Assembly: GCA_021234155.1 (NCBI GenBank)
Contig: JAJEKV010000006.1
Span: forward strand, 13,048,143 to 13,112,142
Direction of reading: 5' to 3'
Source: Isoetes taiwanensis
Lineage: Eukaryota; Streptophyta; Lycopodiopsida; Isoetales; Isoetaceae
DNA: 64,000 nt
The notes under the pieces are model-generated. The model was given only the letters and a program-made list of their open reading frames with translations. It was not told the DNA's origin and searched no databases. Made by a program: the position numbers and the translations under genes. This document shows positions 1 through 12,511 of this stretch, piece by piece. The number at the start of each line of letters is the position of its first letter. Position 1 is the first letter of the stretch.

Positions 1-362
1 AAAGAAAGCACAGCCAATTTCTTATAGCACAGAGCAAGATTTATTGCCTGATATAGATTATCAGATCACACATCCAAAAGTGATTCTGAAGCGACTCTGC
101 TTTTATTTGGTTAGTAGATTTGCTACAAGATATCTCTCTACTCTTGACAATTTCCTCTTAACCTATCATTAATTTTCTAACCGCGCATACTAAATTACAC
201 AAAATGTTAAACTTTGTACATGTTGAAAAGAAATAGACATTTAAAATTTCTACTTCTTATTATGCAACACCACACGTCACACGATAGTGGGAAAGGAAAC
301 CTAGTTTTCAGAAAGAAGCCGGAATTTGAGGAAAAAGTCTGGTTTTCTGCTCAAGTTGAGCA
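1..362. other. 3' flank of the B3 gene
   Basis: AT-rich sequence downstream of the stop codon of the minus-strand B3 gene. It presumably holds that gene's 3' UTR. I see no other gene or repeat in it. Confidence 0.4.
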
Positions 363-1316
363 TCAACTGAAAATATGAACCTTCCACAATGAAAGGCTTA
401 AAATCTCAAAGACCATTTCATCTCCCACCTTCAAGCGATAGCGGTCTCTGAATGCATACCAACCCCGGCTAATGGAGGCATTTCGCGTTGAGCGCCTCGT
501 CTTTGATTTATAGCCATCAGGGCCAATCAATGTAAGCTTCCCTCCCTCTTCAGGCATATAATGTACATACGCTGCCGGAATTAACTGCAACACAAATCGA
601 AAAGCCAGAACTTTCACATCCTATGTGCCTATCCTTTCAGCGCACACAAAAAAAAAAATTGCAGAATACAAACCTTGGATCCTCTGCCAAAACGAAAAAA
701 ATAGAGTGCAAAAATGATTGCTACACTTACACATGCACTAGCAATCCGACTCTGTACCACGGTCACTTTGAAATTTCGATTTGATAAACTCCTTATAAAC
801 TGCTGCAAATCCTTCTTCTGTTTCCTGTCTTTTCCAGGATCTTTATTTGAATGTTTTTCTTCATCGGTATAATCATTTCCGGGCTCGGATCTTCTGGCTT
901 CAGATATTTTTGGATAAATCTTGCTAGAAAACATCTCTATATCAGCGCTTTGGCTGCAAACGTCAACTGCCATGGTCCTTATTTGCGGACTTAATCTACA
1001 GAGCAAAATGTCTCCACATGATATCCCATTTCGTTCAAGAAACTGGATCCATCCAGCTCCCAAATAGGCCCTCTTTTTGAAGGTCAGAAATTCAACAAGC
1101 ATATCATGCCCTTTTGGCCCTGTCACGAAAATCGGCCCATTTGAAATAAAATTTCGAAATTCGGGATGAAGCTTCTGCATGAAACAAAGAAATCAAAAGG
1201 AAAAACGATGAAAACAAGCAAATAAACAAAGAAACTAAAGGGAAAACAAGCAAACAGCGAAATACCGCGAAAGGGCGTCGCTTCAGGCGGAGGTAAAACA
1301 TCACGGCGCTGGACAT
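363..1316 (-). CDS. two-B3-domain transcription factor (REM-like), three exons
   Basis: Predicted exons are 1316-1266, 1174-731 and 584-363, giving 238 aa. Introns are GT-AG (donors gtatttc and gtaagtg; acceptors tttcatgcag and tgttgcag), and the exons join in phase 0. The first B3 domain runs from about residue 5 to 80 (FYLRL, KLHPEFRNF, VTGPKG, GAGWIQFLERNGISCGD). A charged linker of about 60 residues follows (GNDYTDEEKHSNKDPGKDRK). The second B3 domain spans the exon 2/3 junction (FKVTVVQSRIASA, then LIPAAYVHYMPEEGG, RGWYAFRDRYRLKVGDEMVF). B3 domains bind DNA in plant nuclear transcription factors; the GW..F...+.+..GD pattern is the family signature. The ATG at 1316 is the only one that extends the first B3 strand in frame through a good splice donor. 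Exon 1 is short (17 codons) and is the least certain part. Target genes cannot be told. Confidence 0.72.
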
Positions 1317-3717
1317 AATGCGATTCCAGAGCTGAGAAGCGCATTCAGAGGATCAGAAACAATATAATCCAGATTACAAAATAGATAACATATAATTTAC
1401 CTAATAAAGATTCTGCGGCTTGATCTTGAGCTGCTGCAAGCTCCGGAGCTACGTCTTGCTTGCAAGCTCCGGCGGGAGCAACGGGCGGCAAGGATCATCG
1501 GACACGTTTCCGACAATCGGAGCCCTTCAAGGAAAACCGTTTGTGTTTTTTTCACCCGTGAACAATCAATGTCCTTACGATATAATGCAGATGAGAATCC
1601 AAGGGCTCGAGATTGTCTGGGTTTCAGAATCCAACGGCCAAAAGTGCTTTTACAAGAACAGAAGACGCTTTTACAAGAACAGAAGAGGAATGCTTTGAAA
1701 ATGTTAGAGATGGTGCTCTAAACTTGCCTGAAATTAGATGGTGCCGCCATGAATGCAACCCTGTCCTCGCCCCCGACAAGTCTGGCTAAGGTCCAAAACA
1801 ATCTTTTTTAAAGCTATATGAGTTCATCTTTTTTTTAGAAAAAGTTCAAATATTCCTAAATTCTCAAGACCTTTGTGTTTATAAGGAACTTTGAGAATAT
1901 TTATCTAGCCTTCCTATGTTATAAAGGAGGCGAACCATTATATGGTATTAGCTATCACTACATAGATAGTTATATGTATTTCATCTTTCCAAAAAAAAAA
2001 CAACAAAAAAAAAGCAATACTAAGATGCAATACTAAGATGCCGGATTTGGCCATAAAGTAGCTTTTATTGTCTAAATGTAGCTCTTATGAAAGGATGTTG
2101 GCACAACTACATTCATCACAGTTTCATTTCGCCCTCATTTCATTGGGCCATCATTTCATCTGGGCAATGCAAACCCAACCCCTTTAAACATCCGAGCATC
2201 ATTGCAGCCGGGCAATGCAGCCAACTGCTCTAGGAAAAGGAAAAAATCCATCTCGAAGATGGAAACTGGAATTGAAGGAAAACCTTGTGGGAAATCAATT
2301 GCTTCTCCTTGAGAAGCTGCTAAGCTAGGCCCATGCGTCAGTGCCGTATTACTGGAAATAGAGCAAACCATGTTAAAAACAGGAAAGAAGGAACTGTGGA
2401 ATACAGTGGGAGATTTCCACTAATTAATAATCCTTTTCTTGAATTCAAAACCTGCAGTACAAAGGTTTATTTATGTCCTATATTGTTATGGCAGGGAGAC
2501 TGGCATTTGGTTGCATGTAGCCCTGATGATCTTATATTTTGCATATTTTCAATGCTTTACATAGATATTTGTACGGTTTATCCTTCATGGGGTCGGATCT
2601 CTGGTCTAAGTTGCACTTTCAAGCTGAGATCTTTTCTTTGTAAAGAGCTTCAACGAATTGCATTTTTTAATCTCGAACTGATGCAATATCAGTTCCATTA
2701 TCCAAACTTCTTCATGCCATATATGCAATAGAAACATGTAGAAACCAGATAGTTTCAAATGTGTCATAAACAACATGGAACAAATAGGTTGAACCTGCCA
2801 TTACACAAACATATGATTAAGGTATTAGATATAGAAATTTAGTTAAATCAGATTAGTTTTCCAAAGACAAGACATGCATGATGCAATGGACATAAATCAC
2901 ATCATGTTATTCAAATTTGCATCAGAACTTTGCTCTGAAAGTATGTTGTACTCCTAAGTCTGGATGCATTATCAATAGATGTTTTATAACTGGATTAACA
3001 TAGAAGGGCCAAATAACTTACACACTGGATTATCCATGAGCTTTTGATTGTTAGTTCCAACGTCTACCACCATGGCAAAACCTGAATGTATTTCTACAGA
3101 ATAAATTCAACCACGTGTCAGCTTAAATAAAATAGCAGAAAATAGAATGGGATTTTTTGTACTGCTTCTCTACCTATCAATGATCAGCAGAACAGAAATA
3201 TATGCCATGAGAACTGCCTGCTTCTTGTGATTTTATGCTTTCATCTATGTCCAAATCCCAAATGGGTATTCTGCTCCCCATAAAAATCAATTCAGCAGCC
3301 CTGTTCCGCCTCCTACTCAGGTCACATGGAGTGAGTAAACTTAATTATGCTAGCAGCAAAAACCTTAGACGTGCAAAAACTTAAATAACCCTGAGCCAAA
3401 AATTGACAACATATAAGCCATAATTCTAGACCCGTTGAGTTGTTTATACAATCCCAGAGTTCCAAAGATCCATTTCGGCCATGCACAGTAAAGTTTTTTT
3501 GCAGTGTTGCTTAATGTAGCGCAATTCATTCGGTTGAACTGCACTTCTTATTTACCACGTCTCCATCTGTATATTCTTTGATAAATTTGATCTATATATT
3601 CAAAGATTCAGTCCATTATATTGTCTTGTGGCCTATTATAGATAGTAACCTCTCAGCTGAATAAGAAAATACAAATATAAGAAATCCATATCCTAACTGG
3701 AAAAGTTCATGAGATGC
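1317..3717. other. intergenic region, no gene recognised
   Basis: Contains the presumed promoter side of the B3 gene (about 1317-1450), then AT-rich sequence with short unrelated open frames. I found no protein signature, long repeat or LTR end on either strand. Confidence 0.4.
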
Positions 3718-4070
3718 CTAGGGAATTACATAGAACAAAGCTTCCAGATCCAGATTTAGCTTTGAAAAGAGCTTGCAGAAGGACATAGGCTGGAAATCCA
3801 ACCACAATAATTCTGCTCTGTGTGCTTTTCCTTGGGTGATCCCATTTCTCCAGATCATTAAATCTTGAATTAGGATTTTTCCAAGTTCCTCATATGGCTT
3901 GAACATTGAATCCCATATCTGCAAGGATGTAGCATTACTGAAAAGTCTAGCCCAATTCAGATTTCTAGATATTTTAAAAGTGCTTGACTCACCTGCACAA
4001 TCTTCACTTTCTGAATTTCCTGTTTTACAGACCCATTTGGTAAGTCCTCCGTGTCAACGACCTTTTCCAT
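3718..4070 (-). CDS. small predicted two-exon gene, product unknown
   Basis: Exon 1 (4070-3993) starts with ATG and encodes 26 residues beginning MEKVVDTEDLPNGSVK. It ends in a strong donor (CAG|gtgagt). After a 74-nt intron ending in tccttgcag, exon 2 (3918-3718) continues in phase 0 (IWDSMFKPYEELGKILIQDL) to a stop, 92 aa in all. The in-phase splice sites are the main evidence that this is real. The amphipathic segment around FKPYEELGKILIQDLMIW looks helical. I do not recognise the family. It could be the 5' part of a longer or broken gene, since nothing coding is seen further downstream before 3.4 kb. Confidence 0.4.
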
Positions 4071-5153
4071 GAGCTATTTAAGCCCTTTGAAGATTCAACC
4101 GTAGGATGCCATGCTAGTGCCACAGCTCTCGTTTTCTCAATAGTTACCAGCTCTAGTGGCCTATGCCCCCTCTTCATTGATTATAATGCATATGCATGAT
4201 CGTAGATGAAGGCTCTAAAAAATGGGGCTCTTTTCTCCAAGAAGGCCACCATAGTAATATCAACAGCAAGAGCAAGTTCATGGCCTATCATCCCTGCGAC
4301 CATTGGCTTCTGCCTCATGCTCATATGCATGTACGTAAACTACTTCAAAATCAGCGATTTGTTGAATATCTAAACACGGGTTAAGGATTCTATGATCAGG
4401 ATTTTGTGTTTAAATATATGAAAGTACCTATAGCAATAGATTACTGCAGATCAAGCTTCTAGATGGACGCAACTGGATCTTGGATGGTCGGTAGCTTCTA
4501 GATGGACGCAACTGGATCCTGGATGGTCGTTAGTCGATATCGCAGATGCCTAGCTTCGTCACCGACATTTTCTTCCTCGGCCTCTGTTCCTTTTTTTAAG
4601 GGAACCTAAATGTGCTCGGGGACAGGGGATAAACCCAAATGCAAATTTTAGGGACAGTTAAAGAGATCGTTAAACTTTAACATAACCAACGCAGATCTAA
4701 ACGGAAGGCTAAATTTTAACGTAACCAAGACCATTAAGGTTTAACCCCAAGTCTAACCAAAACCCTAACAAAATTGGATGTGAACGATTTTTTAGTTGAA
4801 ATAACCTCTTGGTGTGAACCCACCCTTACTAGGATATTTGTCAAACAAGGCTGACTCTAGCAACCAAATACTCTCCCAGAAATTGGGCTTAGGTTAAGCA
4901 CACATTACTAAAAAATAAAGGTGGACATTATTTGAATCTACCATTTGCAAACCTGCCTCTCCCAATGGGGGGCAGAAAAATGGATCACCGAAAATAATAG
5001 ATGACAAACTTTAAGCTTGAGTCGCAGCATCGTATAAAGATATTTCCATTGTGCAATATAAGCTGGAGAAAAACTCCCCCACGGATATTCTTTTGTTGAT
5101 AAATCCAGATCTACAAAAATGATTCCGATGGTGATATGCAAATAACTAATTGA
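4071..5153. other. intergenic region between the small gene and the 3' end of ENR
   Basis: Holds the tandem duplication at 4454-4531 and the probable 3' UTR of the minus-strand ENR gene (about 4900-5153). No protein-coding signal was recognised. Confidence 0.4.
4454..4531. repeat. tandem duplication, 2 x 39 bp
   Basis: Two adjacent 39-bp copies beginning agcttctagatggacgcaac (4454-4492 and 4493-4531) differ at two or three positions. This is a local duplication with no evident function. Confidence 0.85.
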
Positions 5154-8100
5154 TTATCTAGTTGCTGCAACTTCTGTTTTCTCAGTTGCTGGAGCAGCTC
5201 TTGAAACTGTTGGGCTATCTACTGCCAGACCCATTGTGTGCAACCCATTGTCCACATAGAAAATAGTTCCTGTGATTGCCGATGCCAATGAGGATGATAG
5301 AAAAGCTGCTGCATTCCCTACGTCCTCTGCACATTAAAAATAATAAATTTCAACTTGCTTAAGTATGTTTGTTTCATGTTTGTAAGTCACAGACAGGATG
5401 AGAAGTTAAACCTGCTTGAAGCTCCTTTTGCAAAGGAGCATTGGCAGTTGAATAGTTTATCATGTCATCAATAAACCCTATAGCTTTAGCTGCTCTGCTC
5501 CTCAAGGGTCCTGGCAAATGCAAGTAAGCACATTTCAGTTGCGCAATTTCTCCACCAAGGAAAATCACATGAAAACAATACCTGCTGAAATTGTATTTAC
5601 TCTGATGTTGTACTTCCTTCCAGCTTCAAACGCAAGAACCTACATGGCTTAAAAAATCAGACCCAGGACTAAAGAACACTTCAAAAATGACAAGATAAGA
5701 TAGGGTAGCCAACATAAGATGAGGGGATGGAAAATCATATATATACCCTTGTGTCAACTTTTTAATGCAGCTTTTGATGAACTCATACCACCTCCATATC
5801 TGCTTACATGGGGACATACATCAAAAACATATCTTATGCAGATCAACTATGTAAGAAAATATACGAGATTTCTCAGAAACATACCCAGGTATGACTCTTT
5901 CAGAAGCCAAATATGTAAGCGAGAGAGACGAACCTCCTACATGGCCAAAATAAATGTTCAGGATGTATGTAAACTTAGACAAGAAAGCTTTTTATGGACA
6001 AAATATAGAAACATAATTGGGGGAAAATATAAAAACATAGGATTAGATATTAAGTAGAAACAGAAATCTTGCCTGCATTGACAAGTGGTGCGAAGTATTT
6101 GAGAAGGGACACATAAGAATAACTTGATGCTGAAACAGCGGCAAGATAACCTTTCCTTGTTGTCTCCAGCAATGGCTTTGTAACCTGTCCCAATCGAATG
6201 TCAACAAAACAGAATAAAAATTCTAAATGAAATCCGTTGCCAACAGCTATTATTTATGGTAGAATAGATTTCAATCAGAACAACCGCCTTGAATACTAAT
6301 CATATGATTTGCCAATACCATATATCTTCTTGAATACTATGTCAATAACTTGGGTACATGAGTAGTTTTTGGAAAACATTCTTATCAGATGACATCGATA
6401 CCAAATTTACGCCATATGGACAAATAACCACACCTCTGGACCATTTGCAAGTGAGTGAACGAGAATGTCCACGCTACCATAATCCTGCTTCACCTTTTCA
6501 GCTACTTCCTGCAATTACAACTTTCTTATGAGGCAATAGCTAAAAAGATAAATCAGCATTAGAGCCCTGTGATTTTTACCTGCACTGTCCAACCTGAGGC
6601 ACCAGCATACCTCTTGTTGTTTTTGATCTGAATAATGAATAGAACACAGTATTTATGTCAAATGGCCAGGGCTTTCGTTTAACTACTTCAAAAACTTCTC
6701 AAGATAGTGAGCATACATCATCTGGGACATCATCTAGGGTATCAAAAGCAGCATCCATTGGATAGACTTTTGCGATTTCCATCAAGGAGCCATCTGGCAG
6801 GCTGACCAAACACCGGGATTAAAATCAATAAGACTGGGATTGAAAAGGTATGACCAACAAAACACAGCTTATTGTTGACACTTACACACGCGATTCATCA
6901 AACTTTCCTCTTCTCAAGCTTGTTTCAAATATGCTTAACGCCTGAAAAAAATGAGAGAATCATCAGACTTAGTGGATAATTAGAACCACTTACCAGCACA
7001 ACATGTCGGAGATGACATACTTACCGGCACCCAGGTTCCAACAAGAATCTCTGCACCTGCACTGGCAAGAGCCTTTGCAATAGCCCAACCAAATCCTTGG
7101 TCATCAGCCACGCCAGCAATAAAAGCTCTCTTACCTGCCATGAAGTTAATTACATAGAATGATGATAAGGATGATAATAGCAAAGTTAAGAAACCATAAA
7201 TAAGAAAAGTAACAATAGGGCAGGAAGTGCCCATAATGTTTCTGCAAGGTGTGGGGACAAAACAATCTTTTTTTTTTATAATATTAGGCAGCAGATCCAG
7301 CTCCCAAATATGTTGGGACATTAAGCTAATGGCGATGCCCATACATCAGCATTGTGGAACTCAATCAAGCTGGAGGCGATTTTGAAAGGAAGAAACTATT
7401 TTGTTAGAAGTTTAGCAGGTGGACTTGGAACAAGAAGGATCACAACTTACGGATGGAATCTCATAGATGTGCCACTGCTTCTAGTTATTGGACGGTAACT
7501 TCCCATAGATGTGCCACTGCTTCTAGTTAGTGGACGGTAACTTACAAACATAGTGAAGAAAATCTCTGTTACAAAACTAAAGGACACGATTTTCGTTTCT
7601 TCCCCTTGCAGAAAATTGTTTGGAGTAATCCTTTCAAAACTAAAAGAATAAAAAAAAGCTACTTCTCTAACGATGGGAAATCATATATAAGCCAGGAATG
7701 CCTTTGTATGCAACCTAAAAAGCCTCTGCCTCCCGCACTCCCTAGTCTTCCTTATAATTCTTAACAAACCAATTTCTCAGGGAAAGGATTTCCCTTAGTA
7801 AACCTGCTGCTGGACCTACTATCTCAGGACAGGTCAGGAAGGAAGGAAAGGTTAGCTCATAATGTACATTATGACAGAGAACTTATACTGGACATAGTGC
7901 TGCTACATAGTATATCTTGCATGCGCATACTTAGAACAATTTTAAATCAACATTTGTGCTTAAATGATCAAAATGCGAGTTAAATGAGTTCAAACCTCTC
8001 AGGTCAATGGCCAAGCCCGAAGCTGTCCCATACCCTGAAGCTGATCCATCCCCATTGCTAGATGCAGCGATCTGAAGAGGCTTGCTGTGCACATCACGAA

Positions 8101-8296
8101 CAGAGGCTTTTTGGCAGGCAGCTTTCAAGAATGTCAGACTTCCATATAATTGAGAGCTGGACAGTTTATTTCGTGAGTCAAATGCCTTTTCACATAAAAC
8201 AATGCCCCTCATTCCGCCTGCCATAGTGCGATTTTCATGGCCACTAGTAGGAACTACAAACCGAGCAGCTATTGAAGAGAAGGTTGCAGAAGCCAT
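5154..8296 (-). CDS. ENR: plastid enoyl-[acyl-carrier-protein] reductase (NADH), 12 exons, frameshifted in exon 9
   Basis: Exons (minus): 8296-7996, 7134-7025, 6941-6886, 6801-6717, 6627-6580, 6508-6434, 6184-6073, 5936-5885, 5799-5747, 5639-5582, 5510-5412, 5326-5154. Product is about 406 aa if the frameshift is ignored. The enzyme performs the last reduction of each fatty-acid synthesis cycle in plastids (FabI/MOD1 family). Exon 1 is a Ser/Ala-rich transit peptide. Exon 2 carries the NAD-binding start ([20 protein letters not shown]). Later exons give [45 protein letters not shown] and [18 protein letters not shown]. The catalytic Tyr (about residue 281) and Lys (about 289) lie in exon 9 ([14 protein letters not shown]). 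Directly after them an extra base creates an in-frame TGA (plus-strand 5754-5756), and the family-typical SDT(R/K) is only read one frame over. All other exons and splice sites are intact; intron 7 begins with GC. It is either a very young pseudogene or a one-base assembly error. Confidence 0.93.
5754..5757 (-). other. single-base insertion and premature TGA in ENR exon 9
   Basis: Exon 9 is 53 nt, one more than the flanking intron phases allow. The minus strand reads TTA AAA AGT TGA CAC, where the family needs Leu-Glu-Ser-Asp-Thr. An additional T after AGT accounts for both the stop and the phase error. Confidence 0.75.
7462..7545. repeat. tandem duplication, 2 x 42 bp, in ENR intron 1
   Basis: Copies at 7462-7503 and 7504-7545 begin catagatgtgccactgcttc and differ at only a few positions. 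They lie within the first intron of ENR. Confidence 0.85.
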
Positions 8297-8830
8297 TGCT
8301 GACTATAGACCCCCTGAAAACCATAGTATAGATGTCAAACAGCAGATATAAAAAGTCCGATGTTGGTACATGCTGATGATAGGATCCGAATTATTGAGTG
8401 CCAGCATTTTATAGATCTGCGCCGAAACATTCTAGCATTCATTCCCCAGAAGAAACTAGTGTAAACAAGACTTACTCTGTTTCAACTAAAAAATCCTCTC
8501 GTGGAAAAGCAAGAGCTCTTGGCAGTTCAACAGCTGCCCGCAGTTCAAATATAAATCAACTGCATGCCATTTTGAACATTTATATCAAACTTCATAAAAG
8601 CACATCCGGGTAATTAAAATCTAAAAAGATATCAGGAAGCAGAAGCTGATTTAAGCCAACAGCTGCCACTAAACAGAAACAAGGCAAGAATTTTTAATGA
8701 AATTAACTGATACAGATCAAACTCACAGAAACAGAGAAAAAACCTAGCGATCTGCGAAGCAGAGTGGCGTAGAACCTGGAGTGCTGGGAGGTTTAAGAAC
8801 GTAGAAAGGGTGGGACATGCAATGGTCCGA
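8297..8830 (-). promoter_or_regulatory. probable 5' UTR with leader intron, upstream of ENR
   Basis: On the minus strand a pyrimidine-rich segment ending in ggttttcag lies about 25 nt before the ENR ATG. A plausible donor (cgctag|gttttt) lies near 8747, after a mixed-composition stretch ending ctgcttcgcagatcgctag. This would make a non-coding first exon and a leader intron of about 420 nt. No TATA box was identified with confidence. Confidence 0.35.
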
Positions 8831-9184
8831 ATTGAACGCCAAATTGTCGGATCAGGGGATATTTGTGCCTGTCTCAAATATTTATTTGGTCTTTACTTCT
8901 TTTTATAAGTTTTGCATAAAGAAAAGGTGCCGATTGTGTGTTCCATGTTGTAGGAGCTCTAGAATAATATGCAAGTTATGTGGATGTTTGACACCTTGAA
9001 ATATTTAACACTCTGTTCCCCAAAAACTCATGGGATGGTAAGACTGCCAAATAGGCCTATGCCTCCCGCCAAATATGTCAAAAATCGATGTGATTGGTAG
9101 AATTTTATTTGATTCCATTCTTCTTGTAGGGTGTAATTCAGTTGGTCATATTTGATTTTATTGTTGTGGTAAGACTACATATTG

Positions 9185-10410
9185 ATGTCTACTATGATTA
9201 GCTAAAGGATTTAAAATAGATGAATAGAACTCTGGGCAAAATTGGGGCATGGGAAGTTATGGAAGCTTTTGAACTTGGTTATCACAGTCTAAATACCTAC
9301 GGTATTAAGTGGATTTGGCATTATAATGGAATTGTTGTGGACGGTAAGCTTTGCAGATAGAAGACTGGTAGTATTTCTATTTGGTCAATGAAGTGCATGT
9401 GTTGGATTTACATCAGTATGACACAAGGCTTGAGACTAACTCTACATGTTTGGATCGTCATCATGGTCTTCATCAGTAAGTTAGCTACTTGACACAAGTA
9501 GGTTGTATGGGCAATCTCGACAAGGGTAAAATCTAGGCATAATATATATTAAATATCTAATGAACTTCACATGTCTTGGTCTTTGGCATTGTATTACGTG
9601 TGTCTTGGTATTTGATGTCTATTAGATCCTCCGGGGTCGGACTTCGGGTTTGGCTTTGGTTGCTCAGTTGCTCATGTTCATCACGTGTTCTATGTTACGT
9701 TCTTGTTCTCCATGACATCGGTAGCGATTCTCCTAAAGGATGCTACGCCAACTCTTAAGAGGTGCACCCGATGCACGGATGTGGGTTGGGAGGGTATCGC
9801 ATACGAGGTTCATTCCACCACTCCTGCAACAAGGCTTGGAATGTAAGCTAGTTGGGCATTATTAATGCCGCTAACAAGGCCTCGCGTGTGGGGTCGTTGA
9901 GCTTCCCATTGTCCCAAAACTTTGTATCTTGATGGTTTGGTACTTTCACTATGTTCTTTGCTTTTGATGCTCATGTATTGGATTTCCTTTTTTGTCATTG
10001 TTGCCTAGCATTGTACCATAGGTTCTTGTGTCTTGATTTGCTCATGTTCTTGTTATCCAAAGTTTCTAAGATGTTCCATGCATGCAGTGGCAGCCAGGGC
10101 CCCACTTAATCAAGAGGACTAAACCCAGTGACTGCATGTGCAGTAAATGAGCAAGGCAGTGGTCAGACGGATGGTGACATTGGGATCGTGGTTGAATTGG
10201 AAGCTCTGGATTATTTATGAAGTTAAATATTGTGAATGTATTGAGGATAATGTTTCTTGTAGATATTATTACATCTGATAATTATGTTACGATTGATCTT
10301 GGATTATTATGAGTAAGAAGATTCAATTCTTCACCACATTGTTTTTATCAACCTAGCAACTAGATAAGATCCCGAGTTGCCAGGAGGGTCAACTCCGCAG
10401 CTCGTCCACA
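9185..10410 (+). repeat. LTR copy 1 of the array
   Basis: About 1.2 kb. It shares long blocks with 11429-12451 and 15990-16990, for example gggccatgggaagttatg and ggcattataatggaattgtt. It ends cgtccaca immediately before the primer site. Confidence 0.65.
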
Positions 10411-10428
10411 GTTGGTATTAGAGCATGT
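10411..10428 (+). promoter_or_regulatory. primer binding site, tRNA-iMet type
   Basis: TTGGTATTAGAGC at the LTR 1/internal junction is one mismatch from the canonical plant site TGGTATCAGAGC. The equivalent site after LTR 2 (14799-14813) reads TTGGTATCGAGAGC, with one extra base. Confidence 0.65.
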
Positions 10429-12406
10429 TGGATCTTTGGGAGTTGATATAGCAAATCAAAGATTAAGTTGAGGTTGTGAAATTATGATACTAATAGTTCT
10501 TCTTTCAGAGACATTTGGAGATAGTGTCCTCATGAGAGGAGTAGTACCTAGAGGCTTATGTCAAGTGAGAAGTCTTCACATAAGCAATGAGAGCAACTCT
10601 TGATAATGTTGAGGTACGGATAAGTGAATAAGTTGGCATTTCATATTGATTCTAATTGACTGGAGGAACGCTTCATCAAATTTACGATCGACCCATGAGG
10701 ACACGGGTTAAAATTTAGAAGGGAGGGGCATAGGGACACAGCCACTTGAGGAGGCGGTTGAGGAGGCCACTTGCATCAAGGCAGTTGAGGAGGTCAAAGT
10801 TTGCAAGAGGACTGCTTCAAATATTCTTGTTTGGGGTGAAAAGTTTCCATTGAACAAATCTGAGGTACATGGCTGCCATAATTAGATTTATGCATGATTT
10901 AATAAGAAGGATTGGAATTACTATGAGGGATGAGAATTTGACCCAAGAATAGCCAGGATGAGATTTTCATAAGAAAAATTGAGTCTAAGCATATAGTTCC
11001 TCTGGCATGGATTGGGCATGATTAGAGCATGCTAAAATCGCTTTAATGGGCCGATTTGCCTTAAAGAGACTTAGTCTAATCAATCGAGACCTTAAGGGAG
11101 CTGCCCGCGGTGGTCTTGGGGTTTGCATGTCTTATGTGCCTTTCGGTTTGTTTATATTTATTTTAACCATGGCTTTGTTGTGCTTTTGTTACATTATTGT
11201 CATGTCAATTTGCTAATAACTAAATAAGAAGGGCCATGGCTGTAGATCAAGTAGAAGATCACATTAGCTAGCAAATTGATTGCGGATGGTGCAGGTGGAA
11301 TCATTCAAAGTGGAGATACATGGTTTGAATAAGTAATTCCGATAACTTTTGATGAAAGAATTATGATACTTTAGCAACTCCGAAGCTGTGGTAATAGTTG
11401 TATCAATTAAATCACGAGGTAAGGAAAGTGGATTTTAATTATGAGTTTTTAAAATCTTAGCTAAAGGTTTTTAAAATAAATAAGATGAATAAAACTCTGT
11501 GCAAAATTGGGCCATGGGAAGTTATGCGAGCTTTTGAACTTGGTTATGACAATCTAAATACTTATGCTATTAAGTGAATTTGGCATTATAATGGAATTGT
11601 TGTGGATGATAAGCTTTGCAGATACGAGACTGGTAGTATTTTATTTGGTCAATGAAGTGCATGTTTTGGATTTACATCAGTATGCCACAAGGCTTGAGAC
11701 TAACTCTACATGTTTGGATCGTCATCAGGGTCTTCATCAGTAGGTTAGCTACTTGACACGAGTAGGTTGTATGGGCAACCTCAGCAAGGGTAAAATCTAG
11801 GCATAGTATATATTAAATATCTAATGAACTTTATATGTCTTGGTCTTTGATATTATATCACACGTTCTATTAGATCCTCGGAGGTGGGGCTTCCAGGTTC
11901 GGTGGCTTGGGTTGCTCCAGCATGCTCATGTTCATCTGTGTTCTATATTATATTCTTGTGCTCTGTGACACCCGGCATAGTTCTCCTTACAATGATGCTA
12001 CGTCAACTCTGTGACTCCATGGTAAGAGGTTCGCCAGTGCCAGACTTGAGATGGGAGGGTATGCGCGTAGGAGGTTCACCCCACCACTCTGCTATAGGGC
12101 TTGGATGTAAGTTGGCTGGGCCTTATTGCGCTAACAGGACTTGCATATAGGCTGGCTGAGCATCCCATTATCCCCGAGCTATGTATCTTGATGGTTTGGT
12201 ACTTTGACCATGTTCTTTGCTTCTGATGCTCATGTATTGCATTTTCTTTATTGTCATTGCCTAGCATTTCACCGTGCATGCAGGCAGCCAAGGATCCCCA
12301 CTTAGTCACGAGGACTAAGCCTAGTGAGTGCATGTGTGGTGAATAAGCAAGGCACTGGTCAGAGGGATGGCGACATTGGGATCGTGGTTGAGTTGGAAGC
12401 TTTTGG

Positions 12407-12511
12407 ATTATTTGTTGAGTTAAATATTGTGAATGTATTGAGGATAGTGTTTCCCCTAGAAAAAATATTATTTGTTGAGTTAAATATTGTGAATGTATTG
12501 AGGATAGTGTT
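12407..12511. repeat. 45-bp direct repeat with 15-bp spacer at the left edge of the LINE
   Basis: A 45-bp block starting attatttgttgagttaaata occurs at 12407-12451 and again at 12467-12511, separated by tcccctagaaaaaat. LTR copy 1 has the block only once. The second copy abuts the LINE, so the duplication is probably linked to an insertion event. Confidence 0.8.

Noticed and set aside
4938..5141. 67-aa minus-strand frame just after ENR
   Set aside because: Falls in the probable ENR 3' UTR, without splice link or domain.
5719..6057. 112-aa plus-strand frame at 5.7-6.1 kb as a gene
   Set aside because: It covers ENR exons 8 and 9 and their introns on the opposite strand, and the conserved residues read only on the minus strand.
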